DNA of 64,000 nucleotides from Monocercomonoides exilis (Eukaryota; Preaxostyla; Oxymonadida; Polymastigidae): positions 616,501 to 680,500 of the forward strand of contig LSRY02000037.1 of assembly GCA_001643675.2 (NCBI GenBank), written 5' to 3'. The first letter of the stretch is position 1; the number at the start of each line of letters is the position of its first letter. The notes under the pieces were generated by a model that saw only the letters and a program-made list of their open reading frames with translations, was not told where the DNA came from and ran no database searches. Below are positions 61,316 to 64,000 of this stretch, piece after piece. The translations under genes were made by a program, and so were the position numbers.

Positions 61316-61744
61316 TCATTCCTTTCGGACAAACAAATTTTGTAAATATGAATGCATGAAAAACTTGATTGCAAAAAAGAAACAAACTTGTAGAAGTGCT
61401 TCCAACGAACGCATGCTTAAAGAATATCTCTTTTCTCCAATTATGTTTTTAATTTTAGAAATGGCTCTTTCGCAGCAAGCTTCACTGCAAGGGAAAGTTA
61501 TTAGCGCAAGACAAAGCACAGAATAGACCGTTTGTAGATCTCCATGTGAAGAAAAAGCGTTATGAAATTATTCTACACCTTCCTCTTCAACTTCAGATGA
61601 GCAACTTTTCATGAATCGTTGAAATGACATACCGCAGCCTTCTATTATTTTTTTGTCCAAATTTCCGATGGTCTTTTTGTTGTATTTAATAAATGCTGAT
61701 GACAATCGAGGAAACCAATCCGTCAATATCATACTTTCAATCAT
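61316..61744 (-). pseudogene. hAT transposase C-terminal (dimerisation) fragment
   Basis: On the minus strand, ATG 61744 to TGA 61318-61316, 142 codons with one TAA (Gln). Sequence: DWFPRLSSAFIKYNKK, FMKSCSSEVEEEGVEQF, then LALITFPCSEACCERAISKI and KNIIGEKRYSLSMRSLEAL. The FP.S.A..ER.IS..K.....KR..L...SLEALL arrangement is the hAT C-terminal dimerisation motif. Only this end is present, so it is a truncated element. 60790-61315 upstream holds a small plus-strand hydrophobic frame (61086-61304) that I cannot identify. Confidence 0.6.
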
Positions 61745-61770
61745 CTGATTTCACTCTCTCTCTTTTATAT

Positions 61771-62011
61771 TTCAAATTTTTTTTGAAAAGTTCCTTTTGT
61801 TCAATTTTCAAATAAAGTTATAATTTCATATTTCTATCAAATTTCTATTCCCACTTACGAAACTTCACTTTAAATAAAATAATAACATTCTCAAAATTTA
61901 ATTTTCTTGATTGCGAAATTTTGTCAATGGGAACAGAAATTTGATCGAAATATGAAATTTTAACTTTATTTGATAATTAAACAAAAGGAACTTTTCAAAA
62001 AAATTTTGACA
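61771..62011. mobile_element. MITE family C, copy 4
   Basis: 241 bp of near-palindromic sequence: left ttttgaaaagttccttttgtt, right the inverted aacaaaaggaacttttcaaaa. The centre holds ttctattcccacttacgaaa and its mirrored gtcaatgggaacagaaatttg. Confidence 0.75.
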
Positions 62012-62603
62012 GATCACACATTTTTGATAATAATTTTTCCGATTTTCAATAATTTTGTTTTTTTTTTTTTTTTTTTTTTTTTTTGTTTTTGTTTTTGAAA
62101 AGAAAAAAAAAATAATCTTTATTGCAAAGCATAAACGTGCTTGATAATAATAATTATTGAATGTGATTTTTCTCTTTCATAACTGTTGGTTCATATTTTC
62201 AATTTTTGAAAGTGGATCAGTTATTTTTGATTGTCAGTATTAATGGAAAATTGTTCCCATTCAAATGTGTAATTATTCAGTTGAAATAATCATGTTTTGA
62301 AATAACGTGATTTTTTTCTTTCGCATCAGTCAAATATCATATATATGTGTTTGAAAGTCAGTCAGTTACCCAGGCTTAGCTTTCAACAAATAATATGGGA
62401 CAGAATTCTTTTTTTCATGAAAAATACAAAATTTATTCCAAACTTTTCCCACCTTCATATCATAACAAGTCAAACACTCTCAGGACTAAATGTTTGGAAA
62501 ATTTAAAAAAAAAAATAAGAAATTTATTCGAAAACTCTGAATGGAACAAAATGCATGAGCGAAAAATATCGTTCCATATGTTATATCTGTTTATTTTCTT
62601 ATT
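62012..62603. other. AT-rich DNA with T-rich run
   Basis: A T/G run near 62059-62096 and otherwise unremarkable A/T-rich sequence. A short frame starting at 62395 runs into the fold-back element and is not convincing. Confidence 0.45.
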
Positions 62604-63615
62604 TAGGGTCAACTTTATTATGGGACATTTTCCTTAATTGGCACTTTTTTTGTTTTTGCTTGCAAAATGTCGACAAATGAGAAGTAGTTTTCAGCATTTG
62701 GTTAACCGATTTTAACAAAGTTGATTCAATTTATTACCTGTTTGTTTTTTGATTTTTGTTTATTATTTAATTAGAAATTTCGTTTTTTTGATAAATTTGA
62801 ATTGGTTTTTCCTTCTCAACCAAGCATTTCCAGAAAATGAAAAATACTGTTTTTAAAGCACTAACTTTTATCTATCTGTTTTTTAATTCTTGTTTTTGAC
62901 AAACATTTTTTTCTTTATTTTTTCGCATTTCAGATTTTCATCAACATGAAAACATAAAACTGTTTATTTCTTTATTAATATAATGAAATGATAAAAATAA
63001 AAATGTGAAATGAAAAACAAATCCTTATATAATGAAGTGTTGAAAAAATAAAATAAAGACTTTTTCTGTTTGTCAAGAATTTAACTTCGTTACAAAAACT
63101 TGATTGAAGATCATTTTAAGTTTGCGCCATTTGTCTGTTTGAGACAAACAGAAAAAGTCTTTATTTTATTTTTTCAACACTTCATTATATAAGGATTTGT
63201 TTTTCATTTCACATTTTTATTTTTATCATTTCATTATATTAATAAAGAAATAAACAGTTTTATGTTTTCATGTTGATGAAAATCTGAAATGCGATAAAAT
63301 AAAGAAAAAAGTGTTTGTGAAAAAAAAGATTTTAAAGATTAGTAGTTCGAAGCAAATGCAATATAAAACATGTCCCCAATTTCTTGAGCGATTCCCAGTT
63401 GGCTAGAAAAAGTACTATTAAACTTAACAAAAAAAACGAAATTTCTAATTAAATAATAAACAAAAATCAAAAAACAAACAGGTAATAAATTGAATCAACT
63501 TTGTTAAAATCGGTTAACCAAATGCTGAAAACTACTTCTCATTTGTCGACATTTTGCAAGCAAAAACAAAAAAAGTGCCAATTAAGGAAAATGTCCCATT
63601 AAAAAGTTGACCCTA
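62604..63615. mobile_element. Fold-back element, copy 2
   Basis: The ends are tagggtcaactttattatggg and its near-complement ending gttgaccct-a. The loop and inner arms are almost identical to copy 1 at 52131-53136. The right arm matches copy 1, but a stretch of about 110 bp in the left arm (about 62790-62905) is unrelated to its own right arm. TA next to both ends could be the target site. Non-coding. Confidence 0.9.
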
Positions 63616-64000
63616 TATAAACCCAAATATTTGAAGAACGTAATCCAAATAGAATTATTAAAAACTACTGTTGAGGAATGAAGAAAGAAATTGAAGTTAC
63701 AGAATGTTCTTAACTTCAGGGTTTTCCAAGACCTCCCAGGTTTTCCACCAAGGGTTAAAACATAAGAGAACCTAATCTTTCACACAAAAAGATTTTCTTT
63801 ATTTTGTCTTTGAAGCTCATTTTGTTCTAATTTTGTCACATTTCGGATTGATATCAAAAAAATCAAAATTGATGTGACAGTTGAATTCCATATCCTTTAA
63901 GAAACAACACTTAATGAACCGATTAGTATTTATAAAGATATTATATAAATTTTTTTAAGACCTTTTCAGGATTGGTTTTAGAGTTAATTTGAATAAACAT
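63616..64000. other. AT-rich DNA at the window end
   Basis: Nothing recognised apart from a C-richer phrase at 63715-63760 (ttttccaagacctcccagg) that is repeated loosely within itself. Confidence 0.45.

Noticed and set aside
1-64000. CRISPR array, bacterial operons, tRNA or rRNA genes
   Set aside because: No regularly spaced repeats with unique spacers, no ribosome-binding-site/operon structure, and no tRNA cloverleaf or rRNA motif was found on either strand by reading.
1-64000. Hexamitid diplomonad or ciliate somatic origin
   Set aside because: Hexamitids share the code but have very few introns. A ciliate somatic genome would not be this rich in transposon relics. Neither is formally excluded (a ciliate germline remains possible).

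Overview
The window looks like a gene-poor, transposon-rich stretch of a very AT-rich protist genome. In-frame TAA and TAG codons behave as glutamine and TGA is the working stop. This is visible in reading frames that stay homologous to known families across many TAA/TAG codons: a ubiquitin-specific protease (USP), pogo-, Merlin-, hAT- and PIF/IS5-type transposases, and beta-helix proteins. All these frames then end at TGA. The TAR=Gln code, short GT-AG introns (49 nt and up) and polymorphic-membrane-protein-like beta-helix fragments fit an oxymonad such as Streblomastix best. That organism call is inference. Hexamitids have few introns, and ciliates are a weaker alternative.

Layout. 1-3.4 kb: a 5'-truncated gene fusing a USP deubiquitinase to a D-D-E-type transposase module, followed directly by a GC-rich, strongly folded candidate RNA. 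3.5-17.5 kb: AT-rich DNA holding decayed GC-richer coding relics (coiled-coil and beta-helix types) and Ser-rich microsatellite-driven coding. 17.5-20.4 kb: a second USP gene, preceded by exons for the N-terminal domain of the same transposase family. 20.9-26.9 kb: a large coiled-coil relic, beta-helix fragments and a transposase copy without USP sequence. 27-33 kb: MITEs, a pogo-like gene and a USP-less copy of the transposase family. 33-48 kb: three Merlin-type elements, a PIF/IS5-like gene, a hAT relic and several MITEs. 49-64 kb: more relics, two ~1 kb fold-back elements, a fourth transposase-family copy, a second pogo-like gene and a hAT C-terminus.

The most interesting point is the repeated association of a ubiquitin-specific protease with one transposase family. 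One locus is USP plus DDE module, another is N-terminal module plus USP, and a third has the N-terminal module and DDE joined by a short linker with no USP. Put together, they suggest an element lineage that acquired a deubiquitinase between its DNA-binding and catalytic parts. Four non-autonomous repeat families also recur: MITE A about 447 bp, MITE B about 275 bp, MITE C about 242 bp, and a fold-back element about 1 kb. One MITE B copy is nested inside a Merlin element. Most other coding material is broken by TGA codons or frameshifts and should be read as pseudogenes.
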